A DNA stretch of 64,000 bases. Origin: Streptomyces seoulensis (GTDB taxonomy: Bacteria > Actinomycetota > Actinomycetes > Streptomycetales > Streptomycetaceae). Position numbers and translations under genes: made by a program. Below the pieces are notes generated by a model, which did not search any database, was not told the origin of the DNA, and was given only the letters and a program-made list of their open reading frames with translations. Of the stretch, positions 8,721-16,886 are shown one piece after another. Each line of letters starts with the position of its first letter. Within the stretch, counting starts at the first letter, position 1. The stretch spans positions 5,518,001 through 5,582,000 of the forward strand of contig NZ_CP032229.1 in the NCBI RefSeq assembly GCF_004328625.1, given 5' to 3'.

Positions 8721-9095
8721 TCAGGCGCCGGGGAGGAAGAGGCAGAAGAGGTGGCCGTGGGGGTCGCGCAGCACGCGGACGTCGTCCTGCGGCTGGTGCT
8801 CCTCGACCGTCGCGCCCAGGGCGCGGGCGCGCTCCGTCTCGGCGGCGAGGTCGTCGACCTGGATGTCCAGGTGGGCCTGCATCTGCTGGTCGCCGGGGCC
8901 GGACGGCCAGGCCGGCGGGCGGTGCTCCTTCTCCAACTGGAAGCTGAGACCGGGGCGTTCACGCTCCGGAGACCTGAGCCGGACCCAGTCCGGCTCCCGG
9001 TCGACCTCGTCCCAGCCCAGAAGGGCGCGATAGAAATCGGCCAGCGCGGGCGGATCGGGGGTGCCGAGTACAAAGGCCGCGAGCAGTGTCGTCAT
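8721..9095 (-). CDS. VOC-family (glyoxalase/bleomycin resistance-like) protein
   Basis: 124 residues forming one vicinal oxygen chelate domain with paired beta-alpha-beta-beta-beta units: FVLGTPDPPALADFYRALLGW at the start, HLDIQVDDLAAE in the middle, and VLRDPHGHLFCLF at the end. His in AHLDIQV and Glu/His candidates occupy the usual metal or ligand positions, but whether it is enzymatic is unknown. ATG 9095. It lies between a DUF4190 gene and the broken peptidase E gene on the same strand, spacing 55 and 77 bases. Confidence 0.87.
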   Translation of the reverse strand: MTTLLAAFVLGTPDPPALADFYRALLGWDEVDREPDWVRLRSPERERPGLSFQLEKEHRPPAWPSGPGDQQMQAHLDIQVDDLAAETERARALGATVEEHQPQDDVRVLRDPHGHLFCLFLPGA

Positions 9096-9150
9096 GGTTC
9101 ATCACTGCCCGCAGCCCATTTCCGTACGCCTCCGGAATTCCCTTGCGGCG

Positions 9151-9438
9151 TCAGCTTCCGACGTACCAGTGGAATCCGCCGTTGTTCGCCGCCACGATCA
9201 TGAGAATCGCGAAGATCACGAGGTCGACGATACCGAGAACGACGGCGGCCTTCGCCATGCCATGGCCGCCCTTGGCGCCGGACTGCCGGTTGGCGACCAT
9301 GCCGAAGATGATCGCCAGGGGGCCGAGAACGACATTGAGGAAGAAGAAGCCGACGATGCCGCACACCAGGCCCGCGATGGCGAGACCATTGGTCCGCGAA
9401 CCGGATCGAGTGGCCGGCTGGCCACCGTAACTCGCCAT
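9151..9438 (-). CDS. DUF4190-type small membrane protein
   Basis: 95 residues with a hydrophilic, Gly/Ser-rich N-terminus and two membrane helices: GLAIAGLVCGIVGFFFLNVV and, after MVANRQSGAKGGHGMAKA, VVLGIVDLVIFAILMIVAA. The NGLAIAGLVCGIVG start of helix one and IIFGMVANRQ are typical of DUF4190. Function of the family is unknown; such proteins are common in Streptomyces. ATG 9438 follows GGGAG with normal spacing; the longer frame upstream has no membrane or domain features. Confidence 0.82.
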   Translation of the reverse strand: MASYGGQPATRSGSRTNGLAIAGLVCGIVGFFFLNVVLGPLAIIFGMVANRQSGAKGGHGMAKAAVVLGIVDLVIFAILMIVAANNGGFHWYVGS

Positions 9439-9824
9439 GAGAACTCCCGTTCCGTGAAAGCAGGAATGCCGGTACGTCGAATGAACGCCCAGTCGCCTTT
9501 TGTGCCTGGACTTCATGTGCCCGGGGGTTCTTGCGGCATTCCATGGAAAAGCGGGGATTAAGCGGAACCTCGCATTCACTGCTTCCGTACCGGTACCGGC
9601 ACCTCGATCGCGACGGGCTCCACCGCCGCCCGTCGCCGAGGGAGGTGGGCGGGAGGTGTCCGACGGGCCTGGGCGAGCGGTGGTGGAGCCTTGGCGTGTC
9701 CCACCGGGCTGAGGCCAATTCCTGAGCCGGCGGGGCGCTACTCCCGCCTCTCCGGGGTACCGGGTGCTCACCCAGGCGCCGATTCCGGTGGTCTGAGCAA
9801 GGCCCGGAATGCAGGGAGAGCATG
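9439..9824. other. Intergenic region without a supported gene
   Basis: 386 bases between two divergently transcribed genes (DUF4190 leftward, RecQ rightward). No open frame here has a credible ribosome site or protein-like composition. A ten-base palindrome GTACCGGTAC lies at 9587-9596. The last 20 bases contain the GGGAG ribosome site of recQ. No clear -35/-10 pair was found. Confidence 0.5.
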
Positions 9825-11528
9825 ATGACTACCGCCCAGGCGAAGCGGCTGCGGAAGAGCGCGTCGGACGTGTTCGGGTGGGAGGAGTTGCGACCCGAGC
9901 AACTCGTGGCGATGGAAGCGGTGATGGAACGGCGGGACACGCTGGTCGTGATGCCCACCGGGGCCGGGAAGTCGGCCGTCTACCAGGTGCCGGGGCTGCT
10001 GCTGCCGGGGCCGACCGTCGTGGTGTCGCCGCTCGTCGCCCTCCAACGGGATCAGGTCCGGGGCCTGTTGAGCCGCGAGGGCGCGGAGGCGGCGGCCGTG
10101 AACTCGTCCCAGAGCGGCAGCGAGAACGCGGCGGTCTGGGACCGGATCAGCGAGGGTGACGTCGACTTCCTCTTCCTGGCGCCCGAGCAGCTCGCCAAGG
10201 ACGAGGTGGTCGACCAGCTCCTGGCCGCCCAGCCCGCGCTGTTCGTCGTCGACGAGGCCCAGTGCGTGTCGTCGTGGGGGCACGACTTCCGCCCCGACTA
10301 CCTGCGGCTCGGCCAGGTCATCGACCGGCTCGGCCGCCCTCCCGTACTGGCCCTGACCGCGAGCGCCGCCGCACCCGTACGGGCCGACATCGTCAGCCAG
10401 TTGGGCATGCGCGACGTGCACGAGGTCGTCACGGGGTTCGACCGGCCCAACATCCACCTGGAGGTCATCCCGTTCCGGGAGGCCGGGGCCAAGAAGCGTG
10501 CCGTGGTCGAGCGCGCCGCCGCGGAGGCCAAGCCCGGCCTCGTATACGCCGGTACGCGCCGGGAGGCGGAGGAGTACGCGGAGGAGCTGAGCCTGCTCGG
10601 GCTGGACGCGGCCGCGTACCACGCGGGGCTGCCCGCGCGGGAGCGGGGCGATGTGCACGACCGGTTCATGGCGGGGGAGCTGGACGTGGTCGTGGCGACC
10701 TCGGCCTTCGGGATGGGCATCGACAAGCCGGACGTCCGCTTCGTGCTGCACGCCTCCGTGCCCGGCTCCCTGGACGCCTACTACCAGGAGATCGGCCGCG
10801 CCGGACGCGACGGCGAGGCGTCCCGCGCGATACTCATGTACCGGCCCCAGGACCTCGGCATGCAGCGCTTCTTCGCGGCCGGGCGCCCCGACCCGGACAC
10901 CGTCACCCAGGTGGTGAGCACCCTGGAGGAGCACGACGGGCCCGTCCCGCCCACCGAGCTGCGCGACGAGACCCACCTGACGGCGAGCCGCCTGACGGCC
11001 GTCGTCAACCTCCTGGAGCAGGTCGACGCCGTCCACACCACCGAGGACGGCGAACTGGAGGCCACCGGCAAGGCCGGCCCGGCCGAGGCCGCCCAGGCGG
11101 CGATCGAACTCGGCGACGCCCACCAGCAGTTGGAGCGCTCCCGCGTCGACATGATGCGGGGCTACGCGGAGGCCACCGGCTGCCGGCGGCGGTTCCTGCT
11201 CGGCTACTTCGGCCAGGGCGGCCAGGACGAGTCCTGCGGCTCCTGCGACCGGTGCGAGGCGGCCGAACTGGCGGAGGACGGCGGTGCGGAGGGCGGGCCC
11301 GCCGTGCTGGCCGGTACGGGCGGTCCGATTCCCGAGCCCGCGACTCCGGCACCCGCCGGGTACGAGCACGCCTTCCCGCCCGGCACCCTCGTACGGCACG
11401 AGCAGTGGGGGCAGGGGTCGGTCATGAGCGAGGAGAACGAGCGGCTCACGGTGCTGTTCGAGACGGTGGGTTATCGCACGCTGTCCCTTGAGGTCATCAA
11501 CAGGAACCAGCTGCTGACTGTGTGCTGA
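9825..11528 (+). CDS. RecQ-type ATP-dependent DNA helicase
   Basis: 567-residue superfamily 2 helicase. Q-motif region FGWEELRPEQ, Walker A PTGAGKS (44-50), motif II DEAQ at 143-146 instead of the usual DEAH, followed by the RecQ signature CVSSWGHDFRPDYLRLG, and motif VI EIGRAGRDG. A RecQ zinc cluster is present as Cys453, Cys471, Cys474 and Cys477. The C-terminus has no HRDC domain; it ends in a short beta-rich tail (HEQWGQGSVMSEEN). The start at ATG 9825 gives six bases after GGGAG; ATG 9822 is also possible. It unwinds DNA 3' to 5' in repair. Convergent with the PAP2 gene. Confidence 0.9.
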   Translation: MTTAQAKRLRKSASDVFGWEELRPEQLVAMEAVMERRDTLVVMPTGAGKSAVYQVPGLLLPGPTVVVSPLVALQRDQVRGLLSREGAEAAAVNSSQSGSENAAVWDRISEGDVDFLFLAPEQLAKDEVVDQLLAAQPALFVVDEAQCVSSWGHDFRPDYLRLGQVIDRLGRPPVLALTASAAAPVRADIVSQLGMRDVHEVVTGFDRPNIHLEVIPFREAGAKKRAVVERAAAEAKPGLVYAGTRREAEEYAEELSLLGLDAAAYHAGLPARERGDVHDRFMAGELDVVVATSAFGMGIDKPDVRFVLHASVPGSLDAYYQEIGRAGRDGEASRAILMYRPQDLGMQRFFAAGRPDPDTVTQVVSTLEEHDGPVPPTELRDETHLTASRLTAVVNLLEQVDAVHTTEDGELEATGKAGPAEAAQAAIELGDAHQQLERSRVDMMRGYAEATGCRRRFLLGYFGQGGQDESCGSCDRCEAAELAEDGGAEGGPAVLAGTGGPIPEPATPAPAGYEHAFPPGTLVRHEQWGQGSVMSEENERLTVLFETVGYRTLSLEVINRNQLLTVC

Positions 11529-11540
11529 GTGTGTGGGGCG

Positions 11541-11626
11541 AGCACGTGTGGGCTCCCCACATGTGCTTTGCCCACACGTCCTGCCCGGACGTGTGGCCTC
11601 CCCACATATGGGACCCGCACATGTGG
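11541..11626. repeat. Three tandem hairpins built from CCACAYGT/ACRTGTGG half-sites, probable bidirectional terminator
   Basis: In the short gap between convergent recQ and PAP2 genes. Hairpin 1: 12-base arms, AGCACGTGTGGG and CCCACATGTGCT (one G-T pair) with a three-base loop, 11541-11567, then TTT. Hairpin 2: perfect 10-base arms CCACACGTCC and GGACGTGTGG, 11572-11596, five-base loop. Hairpin 3: CCACAT and ATGTGG, 11602-11626. The arms share one core, so the stretch is a repeated motif and not random GC-rich sequence. Transcription stop for both genes is the simplest role; a protein-binding site array is the alternative. Confidence 0.6.
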
Positions 11627-11639
11627 CCCACCCCGCCCC

Positions 11640-12203
11640 TCAGCCCAGCCTCCGCACCACGCCGAGCGACACCGCGGCCGCCGCGAACCCCAGCACCGCG
11701 CCCGCCGCCACATCCCCCGGATAGTGCACCCCGGTGTGCACACGGGAGTACCCCACGGCGACCGCCAGCGAGCCCAGGGGAAAGGCGGCCGGGGGCAACA
11801 CGACACCCACGGCGGTCGCGAAGGCCGTGGCCGAGGCCGTGTGGCCGGACGGGAACGACGCCGACTCGGGCATCGGCACATGCCGCGCCACCGCCACCTG
11901 CGCGTCCTCCCGGTCGGGCCGGTGCCGGCGCACCATCCGCTTGCCGAACAGGTTCGCCGCCGCCGACGCGAGCCCGACCGAGACGACCCCGGCCAGCGCC
12001 GCACGGCGCGGCCGCCGGCCAGGCAGCAGGGCGAGCCCCGCCGCGACGCCGAACGAGATCTTCGAGTGGTCCGCCGCGTGCGACAGCAGCCGCAGCGCCC
12101 GGTCCAGCGCGGGCGTCGGCGTGGCGGCGACGGCGGCGTACAGGGCGCCGTCGACCGCGCGCAGGTCGCGGAGGACGGCGGGGACGGTGTTGCGGTCAGG
12201 CAC
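11640..12203 (-). CDS. PAP2-superfamily membrane phosphatase
   Basis: 187 residues. All three PAP2 signature motifs are readable: Lys88 to Arg95-Pro96 (KRMVRRHRP), Ser119-Gly120-His121 in FPSGH, and SRVHTGVHYPGD with Arg154, His160 and Asp164. Several hydrophobic helices place it in the membrane. Family members dephosphorylate undecaprenyl or lipid phosphates. GTG 12203 is chosen for its GGAGATAAAC ribosome site; it overlaps the stop of the lipid kinase gene by eight bases, so the two are translationally coupled and probably act on the same lipid pool. Confidence 0.88.
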   Translation of the reverse strand: MPDRNTVPAVLRDLRAVDGALYAAVAATPTPALDRALRLLSHAADHSKISFGVAAGLALLPGRRPRRAALAGVVSVGLASAAANLFGKRMVRRHRPDREDAQVAVARHVPMPESASFPSGHTASATAFATAVGVVLPPAAFPLGSLAVAVGYSRVHTGVHYPGDVAAGAVLGFAAAAVSLGVVRRLG

Positions 12204-13566
12204 GTTTATCTCCTGGTGCTGTGTGCTCCGCCGGGGCGGTGCGATCGGCGGGACCGAACGCGAGGTCCAGCAGCTTCCGCCAGTCGATGGGCGGCGCGGG
12301 CGTCGGCACGCCGGGGCGGTCGCGCGGCAGCAGCACCCGCAGCGCGCCCGGCCGTACCGAGCAGGTGACCGGAGTACGCAGCCACAGCGCCTCCCCGTCC
12401 ACCGCCACCGGGATCTGCTCCTCACCGGCCGTCACCTCGACCCGGTGCGCGGTCGTCACGGTGAGCCCCGGCGCCTGCGTCCCCCGTACGGCCAGCTCCG
12501 CCGCCTGGGCCGCGTTCTCCACCCTGATCGAGATCACGCCCAGCTCGCCGGTGTCCAGCCGGGGCCGGCGCCCACCGCCGCTCAGTTCGTCCGGGGAGAC
12601 GTACGGGTTGTTGCTGATCAGGAGCGCCTGCTGCTCGGCGAGGCGGTTGCCGTCCACGTTCGCGTCGACCCGCCGTACGTTCTCCTGGGCCAGCAGGTCC
12701 GGCATCAGGTTCAGGGCGGTGCCGGTCTTGTTGTCGCGGTACTCGGGGCTCTGCACGATGTCCGCGTACACCCCGAAGGACACCGTGTTGACGAAGGGGC
12801 GGCCGGAGACGTCGCCGAGGTCGACACGGACCTCCTCGCCGTCGGTCAGGGCGTCGAGGCAGCGGGCCGGGTCGGCCCGGTCGAGGCCGAGGTCCATGGC
12901 GAAGTGGTTGCGGGTGCCCGCGGAGATCACCAGGAACGGCAGATGGTGCTCGGCGGCGACCGCCGCGACCAGCGCCTGGGTGCCGTCGCCGCCCGCCACG
13001 CCCAGCAGATCCGCACCCTTGGCCACGGCCTCCTCGGCCAGCTCGGTCACGTCGGCCGGGGCGGAGGGGTCCAGCAGGATCACCCGCGCGCCCAGGTCCT
13101 CCGCCCGCTTCACCAGGTCGAAGCGGCCGACCTTGCCCCCACCGGACTTCGGATTCATGATCAGCACCGGTCGCTTCGGCCGACGCGCCCGGGCGGGCCG
13201 CTGGACCCGGTGCGGGCGCGCCTTGCGCAGCGCCTGGCGGCCGGTGAGGGCCGCCACCGCCCAGCACACGGCGGAGATCAGCGCGACCAGCCACAGGCCG
13301 CTCCGCGTGATGAACACCAGGAAACCGACCGGCGCGGCGACGGCCACGAGTGCGCCGAGCAGCCGCACCACGCCCCGCCGGGCCACGAACCACCACAGGC
13401 CGGCGGCGAAGAGCACCACCCCGATCAACGCCGCCAGGGCCACGAACAGCCCGCCCCCGCCGACCGCGAGCAGCAGCACCACCGCGGCACCGATCGCCGC
13501 CACCACGGCGCACCGCGCGAGCAGCCGGGCGACCAGCCCCGACCGCGCCCTTCGTGCCCCGCCCAT
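12196..13566 (-). CDS. Diacylglycerol kinase-family lipid kinase with N-terminal membrane helices
   Basis: 456 residues. The first 125 are four hydrophobic helices; then a diacylglycerol kinase catalytic domain: NPKSGGGKVGRFDL (nucleotide loop), GGDGTQALVAAVA, SAGTRNHFAMDLGL, and a C-terminal beta-rich domain. This resembles YegS/DgkB-like proteins that phosphorylate diacylglycerol or related lipids. The helical N-terminus is an addition to the basic YegS form, although similar fusions are known in actinobacteria. Start ATG 13566 is followed at the other end by overlap with the PAP2 gene: a kinase and a phosphatase for lipid phosphates in one unit. Confidence 0.86.
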   Translation of the reverse strand: MGGARRARSGLVARLLARCAVVAAIGAAVVLLLAVGGGGLFVALAALIGVVLFAAGLWWFVARRGVVRLLGALVAVAAPVGFLVFITRSGLWLVALISAVCWAVAALTGRQALRKARPHRVQRPARARRPKRPVLIMNPKSGGGKVGRFDLVKRAEDLGARVILLDPSAPADVTELAEEAVAKGADLLGVAGGDGTQALVAAVAAEHHLPFLVISAGTRNHFAMDLGLDRADPARCLDALTDGEEVRVDLGDVSGRPFVNTVSFGVYADIVQSPEYRDNKTGTALNLMPDLLAQENVRRVDANVDGNRLAEQQALLISNNPYVSPDELSGGGRRPRLDTGELGVISIRVENAAQAAELAVRGTQAPGLTVTTAHRVEVTAGEEQIPVAVDGEALWLRTPVTCSVRPGALRVLLPRDRPGVPTPAPPIDWRKLLDLAFGPADRTAPAEHTAPGDKRA

Positions 13567-13649
13567 GACGTCCTCCTGGTCGATCTCGCTCCGCCCCGCC
13601 CCACCAGCCTGACGCAGGGCCCCGCCCGGAGGGTGTTCCGGTCGGCTAT

Positions 13650-14105
13650 ATGGGCCCAAGGGTCATCCGAAGGTCGCCATATGTGGTGAGCGTATGCGTT
13701 GCCGCGGACTGGGGCGCGTGGGGCGAGTTCGCCGTACCGGCCCGGTACGACAAGGGCCGTACGGCCCAGACGACCGCCCTCGCCACGACCCTCTCCCTCT
13801 GGACCGGCCTGCGCCCCGCCTTCGACGCCGTCTGCACCGGCCTGCACCGCGGGGCGCTGGACAGGCGTGACGACTGGTTCGAGAGGACAGTGCACCCCAA
13901 CTACGTGTTCTGGTGGCTCCCTGAGGGCGTGACGCCCGCCTGGCAGGACGGCGTCTCCCGACTGGAACACCTCCACGCCCACGGCCCCGCCCCACACGCC
14001 TTCACCTATCCCCATGCGTTCGCCCCGGACGGGGCTCCGCTCACGGTGTCACAGTGGCGAAGTCCGGGTCCGGAGCACCGAGGTAGCCGACGGTCCCCGC
14101 GATGA
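13650..14105 (+). CDS. DUF3291-like protein, N-terminally short, possibly a remnant
   Basis: The central part (LSLWTGLRPAFDAVCTGLHR, DDWFERTVHPNYVFWW, and SRLEHLHAHGPAPHAF) matches what is seen in the DUF3291 family of small ferredoxin-like-fold proteins. The usual first strand and helix are missing and the frame starts with an atypical MGPRVIRRSPYVV. Beyond about codon 132 it runs antisense into the end of a decayed sulfatase gene, so its natural stop may be lost. No ribosome site is evident. Read as a remnant or a poorly started gene next to another remnant. Confidence 0.4.
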   Translation: MGPRVIRRSPYVVSVCVAADWGAWGEFAVPARYDKGRTAQTTALATTLSLWTGLRPAFDAVCTGLHRGALDRRDDWFERTVHPNYVFWWLPEGVTPAWQDGVSRLEHLHAHGPAPHAFTYPHAFAPDGAPLTVSQWRSPGPEHRGSRRSPR

Positions 14106-14419
14106 CGGCGGTACGGCGCGAGGACCGCCGCCGCCGTCTCCGTACTGATGAGGGGATCGATCACCAGCACCCCGCTGTCGCCCTCGACGATCGTCATGTT
14201 GGACAGGTCGAAGCCCCGGACCTGGTAGATCCCCTCGGTCACCGCGAAGAGGCCGTGCAGGGCCGCCAGCCGGCTCTGGCGCCACAGGCTGGGGTTGGCC
14301 GTGGGCGGGCAGTCCGCGTCGAGGAACCCGTACGCCGCCAGATCCCACACCTCGCCGTCGTCGCCGCACACCTCTGCGGCGCTGCTCCCGGCCATGGGGC
14401 GACTCCCGCGGGGTGACAT
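14041..14419 (-). pseudogene. Alkyl sulfatase (BDS1-type metallo-beta-lactamase) remnant with internal deletion
   Basis: About 110 codons match the N-terminal part of alkyl/aryl sulfatases: VWDLAAYGFLDADCPP, NPSLWRQSRL, VTEGIYQVRGFDLSNMT and GVLVIDPLISTETAAA. The match stops after YRRHRGDR, just before the THSHxDH zinc motif. In another frame directly afterwards the DNA reads GYLGAPDPDFATVTP then TGA at 14043-14041, which looks like the end of the same family. So roughly 500 codons with the metal site and most of the sterol-carrier-like domain seem deleted with a frame change. Identification of the tail is inference. The start is uncertain. Confidence 0.6.
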
Positions 14420-14508
14420 CCGGTCCCGCCCACCCTTCCCCAAGGCCCCGCGTCGAGCGAGCGCACCCACCCGTTCAGGGCACCGGTGCTCCGCCGCGAG
14501 GACGGCGC

Positions 14509-14560
14509 TTGACGTTCCCCGAACCTCCAATGCATCATTCCACTAGTTCATTGGTTCAAA
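14509..14560 (+). promoter_or_regulatory. Promoter and probable GntR/YtrA operator
   Basis: TTGACG at 14509-14514 and CATCAT at 14533-14538 are separated by 18 bases and could be -35 and -10. Immediately downstream, ACTAGTTCATTGGTTCA has a repeated GTTCA (14546-14550 and 14554-14558), as often seen before YtrA-type GntR genes, which repress their own ABC operons. The operator reading rests on position and repeat only. Confidence 0.4.
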
Positions 14561-14574
14561 GCGGGGGTTCACTC

Positions 14575-15000
14575 GTGGCGTTCGCCTTCCGGATCGACCG
14601 GTCCAGCGGGGTACCCAGCTACGTCCAGATCGTCCAGCAGGTCCAACAGGCCCTCCGCTTGGGCCAGTTGGAGCACGGTGACCGTCTGCCGACCGCCCGC
14701 GCGGTCGTGGAGGCGACCGCGCTCAACCCCAACACCGTGCTCAAGGCGTACCGCGAGCTGGAGTCCCAGGGCCTGGTCGAGACCCGGCGCAGGCACGGGA
14801 CGTTCGTCACCGGCACGCTCGGCGCCTCCGCCGGCGACTCGCCCTGGCGGGCGGAGCTGGCGGACGTGGCCGCGCGGGCCCGTACGGCAGGGCTGGAGCG
14901 CGAGGACCTCGCCGCGCTGTTCACCGCCGTGCTCGAAGACCTCTACTCGTCAACGCGACTAACGAAGGAACCCGATGCCGTTCCCCACCAGCAGTCCTGA
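14575..15000 (+). CDS. GntR-family (YtrA subfamily) transcriptional regulator
   Basis: 141 residues. The winged helix covers residues about 10-75 (PSYVQIVQQVQQALRLGQL, LPTARAVVEATALNPNTVLKA, QGLVETRRRHGTFV), followed by only a short helical tail, which is the YtrA subfamily layout for dimerisation without a ligand domain. GTG 14575 is chosen because GGGGG sits seven bases upstream and upstream residues are not conserved-looking. The 3' end overlaps the ABC ATPase start by 26 bases; it should repress this operon in response to a cell-envelope signal or drug. Confidence 0.87.
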   Translation: MAFAFRIDRSSGVPSYVQIVQQVQQALRLGQLEHGDRLPTARAVVEATALNPNTVLKAYRELESQGLVETRRRHGTFVTGTLGASAGDSPWRAELADVAARARTAGLEREDLAALFTAVLEDLYSSTRLTKEPDAVPHQQS

Positions 15001-15880
15001 AGCGGCGCTCGCCGCGGACGGCGTCACCAGGAGATACCGGCGCAGCGGTCCGGACGCGCTCGGCGGCTGCACCTTCGCCGTCCCCGCCGGGGTCGTCTGC
15101 GCGCTCGTCGGACCGAACGGCGCGGGCAAGTCGACGCTGCTGGAGCTGGCGGCCGGCCTCGGGCGTCCCACCTCCGGCACCGTCGAGGTCTTCGGCGGGC
15201 CCGCCCGCGTCGGCAATCCGCGGGTCGCCTACCTGGCGCAGGACCGGCCGCTGTTCCCCCGGTTCACCGTCGCCGAGACGCTGCGCCTGGGCGCGCGGCT
15301 CAACGAGGGCCACTGGGACGCCGGGCTGGCGGAACGGTTCGCCGACCCCTCCCGGTTCGGCAAGGGCGACCGGATCGGCAGCCTGTCCGGCGGCGAGCGC
15401 ACCCGTATCGCGCTGGCCCTCGCCCTCGGCAAGCGCGCCGACCTGCTGCTGCTCGACGAGCCGATGGCGGACCTCGACGTCCTCGCCCGCCAGGAACTGA
15501 TGGGCCTGCTCATGGCGCATGTCGCCGACACCGGCGCCACGGTGGTCATGTCGTCGCACATCCTGTCCGAGCTGACCGACGTCTGCGACCACCTGCTGCT
15601 CCTCGACGCGGGTACGACCCGGCTGTGCGGCGACATGGACGAACTGACCGACGCCCACGCCGTGGTGGCCTTCGCGGGCGGCGCCGAGCGGCTCGCCGGT
15701 CACGCCGTCGTGGAGTCCCGCCCCGCCGGACGGGGCACCACCGCCCTGATCCGCCGCGCCGGGCCGCTCCCCGCCGACTGGGAGGTGCGGCCGCCCTCCG
15801 TGGAGGAGCTGGTGCTCGCGCACCTCACCGGTCCCTCCCTTCCCGCCTCGATACCGCCCCGCAAGGACACCGCCGCATGA
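14975..15880 (+). CDS. ABC transporter ATP-binding protein
   Basis: 301 residues. Walker A GPNGAGKST, Q-loop YLAQDRPL, signature LSGGER, Walker B LLLLDEP and H-loop SSHILSEL are all intact; a C-terminal extension of about 80 residues follows as in ABC-2 type exporters of the YtrB/CcmA kind. ATG 14975 lies within the end of the GntR gene and the stop overlaps the permease ATG (ATGA at 15877), so the three genes are translationally coupled. It energises export by the partner permease. Confidence 0.92.
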   Translation: MPFPTSSPEAALAADGVTRRYRRSGPDALGGCTFAVPAGVVCALVGPNGAGKSTLLELAAGLGRPTSGTVEVFGGPARVGNPRVAYLAQDRPLFPRFTVAETLRLGARLNEGHWDAGLAERFADPSRFGKGDRIGSLSGGERTRIALALALGKRADLLLLDEPMADLDVLARQELMGLLMAHVADTGATVVMSSHILSELTDVCDHLLLLDAGTTRLCGDMDELTDAHAVVAFAGGAERLAGHAVVESRPAGRGTTALIRRAGPLPADWEVRPPSVEELVLAHLTGPSLPASIPPRKDTAA

Positions 15881-16782
15881 GCGCCGCCATCGCCGCCGCC
15901 CCGACGTCTCCCCGCCCCGGCCGCGTCCGGCCCCTCGCCGGGATCGCCCTGCGCCAGTACTGGGTTCCCGGCGCGATCCTCCTGCTGCTGGCGCTGCGCA
16001 TCGGCGTCCAGATCGTGTACCACTACTACGGCTGGGCCGACGCCGTCGCGCTGCGGAACCATGTGGGCAGCCAGGCGTACCACTTCGGGCGCTACACGGA
16101 TGACGCCCACACCATGACCGCGAAACTCATGGATGACGGCGCCATGCTCGTCTTCCAGCCGGCCCTGTGCGCCGCGCTCCTCACCGGTGTGCTGACCGCA
16201 CGTGAATGGGAGACCCGGCGTGTGGTCCTCGCGCTCACCCAGACGGTCACCCCCCGGCGCTGGTTCGGCGTCCGCTGGGCGACGCTCGCTGCGGTCTTCG
16301 TGGTGCTGACCGTCCCGCTGGTGGCCCTGTACCGGATGAGCGTCGGGCACGCCCTCGGCCTCGACCTGCTCACCTACGGCGCCGAGCGGCAGAACGCGTA
16401 CTACACGATCGGCCCCGTCACCGTCGCGTACGTCCTCCTCGGCGTCGCGGCCGGCGCCCTGACCGGTACGTATCTGCGCCGCCTGTGGCCCACGCTCGTC
16501 GCCGCCCCGCTGCTGACCTGGCTGGTGGCCGCCGTGCTCGTCCGGTCCCGGGCGATGCTGCTGCTCGACCTCCCGGTCCTCGGCAAGGTGTCCGAGTTCC
16601 ACTCCGGCGGCGTATTCGGCCTGATGTTCTACGACGCGCTGCCCCAGGACGCCCTGCTCACCAACGTCCTCGTCACCGGCGACTACTGGCCGTACCAGCT
16701 GGCCTCCAGCGCGCTGGTGCTGGTGGTGGCGGCCCTGCTGACCCTGGCGGCGTTCCGCGTCATCCGGCGCCGCACGGCCTGA
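15877..16782 (+). CDS. ABC-2 type transporter permease
   Basis: 301 residues with six predicted membrane helices; helix one is YWVPGAILLLLALRIGVQIV and a long extracytoplasmic segment follows. No peptide signature for a substrate is visible. Its start overlaps the ATPase stop by four bases, and it ends the GntR-ABC operon with a hairpin 17 bases downstream. Typical of small YtrA-controlled exporters induced by cell-wall stress or sporulation in Streptomyces; that role is family knowledge, not shown here. Confidence 0.85.
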   Translation: MSAAIAAAPTSPRPGRVRPLAGIALRQYWVPGAILLLLALRIGVQIVYHYYGWADAVALRNHVGSQAYHFGRYTDDAHTMTAKLMDDGAMLVFQPALCAALLTGVLTAREWETRRVVLALTQTVTPRRWFGVRWATLAAVFVVLTVPLVALYRMSVGHALGLDLLTYGAERQNAYYTIGPVTVAYVLLGVAAGALTGTYLRRLWPTLVAAPLLTWLVAAVLVRSRAMLLLDLPVLGKVSEFHSGGVFGLMFYDALPQDALLTNVLVTGDYWPYQLASSALVLVVAALLTLAAFRVIRRRTA

Positions 16783-16798
16783 CCCGCAACCCCGCTCC

Positions 16799-16824
16799 GC
16801 CCCGGCGAACGTGATCGCCGGGGC
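16799..16824 (+). terminator. Hairpin terminator after the GntR-ABC operon
   Basis: Perfect nine-base arms GCCCCGGCG and CGCCGGGGC around an eight-base loop, starting 17 bases after the permease stop. No T tract follows, which is common for terminators in Streptomyces. Confidence 0.6.
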
Positions 16825-16886
16825 GCGGCCATGCCCCCCGGAATGCGCCCCGTCGGCGTGTTGCGCATGCTGGTTGCGGAGGTGCC

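Noticed and set aside
9500..9712. 70-codon plus-strand frame in the DUF4190-recQ gap
   Set aside because: No ribosome site, no homology pattern; composition is like random GC-rich DNA.
13650..13689. Possible promoter or start at CATATG near the DUF3291-like frame
   Set aside because: No ribosome site or -35/-10 pair; reported only as an uncertain gene.
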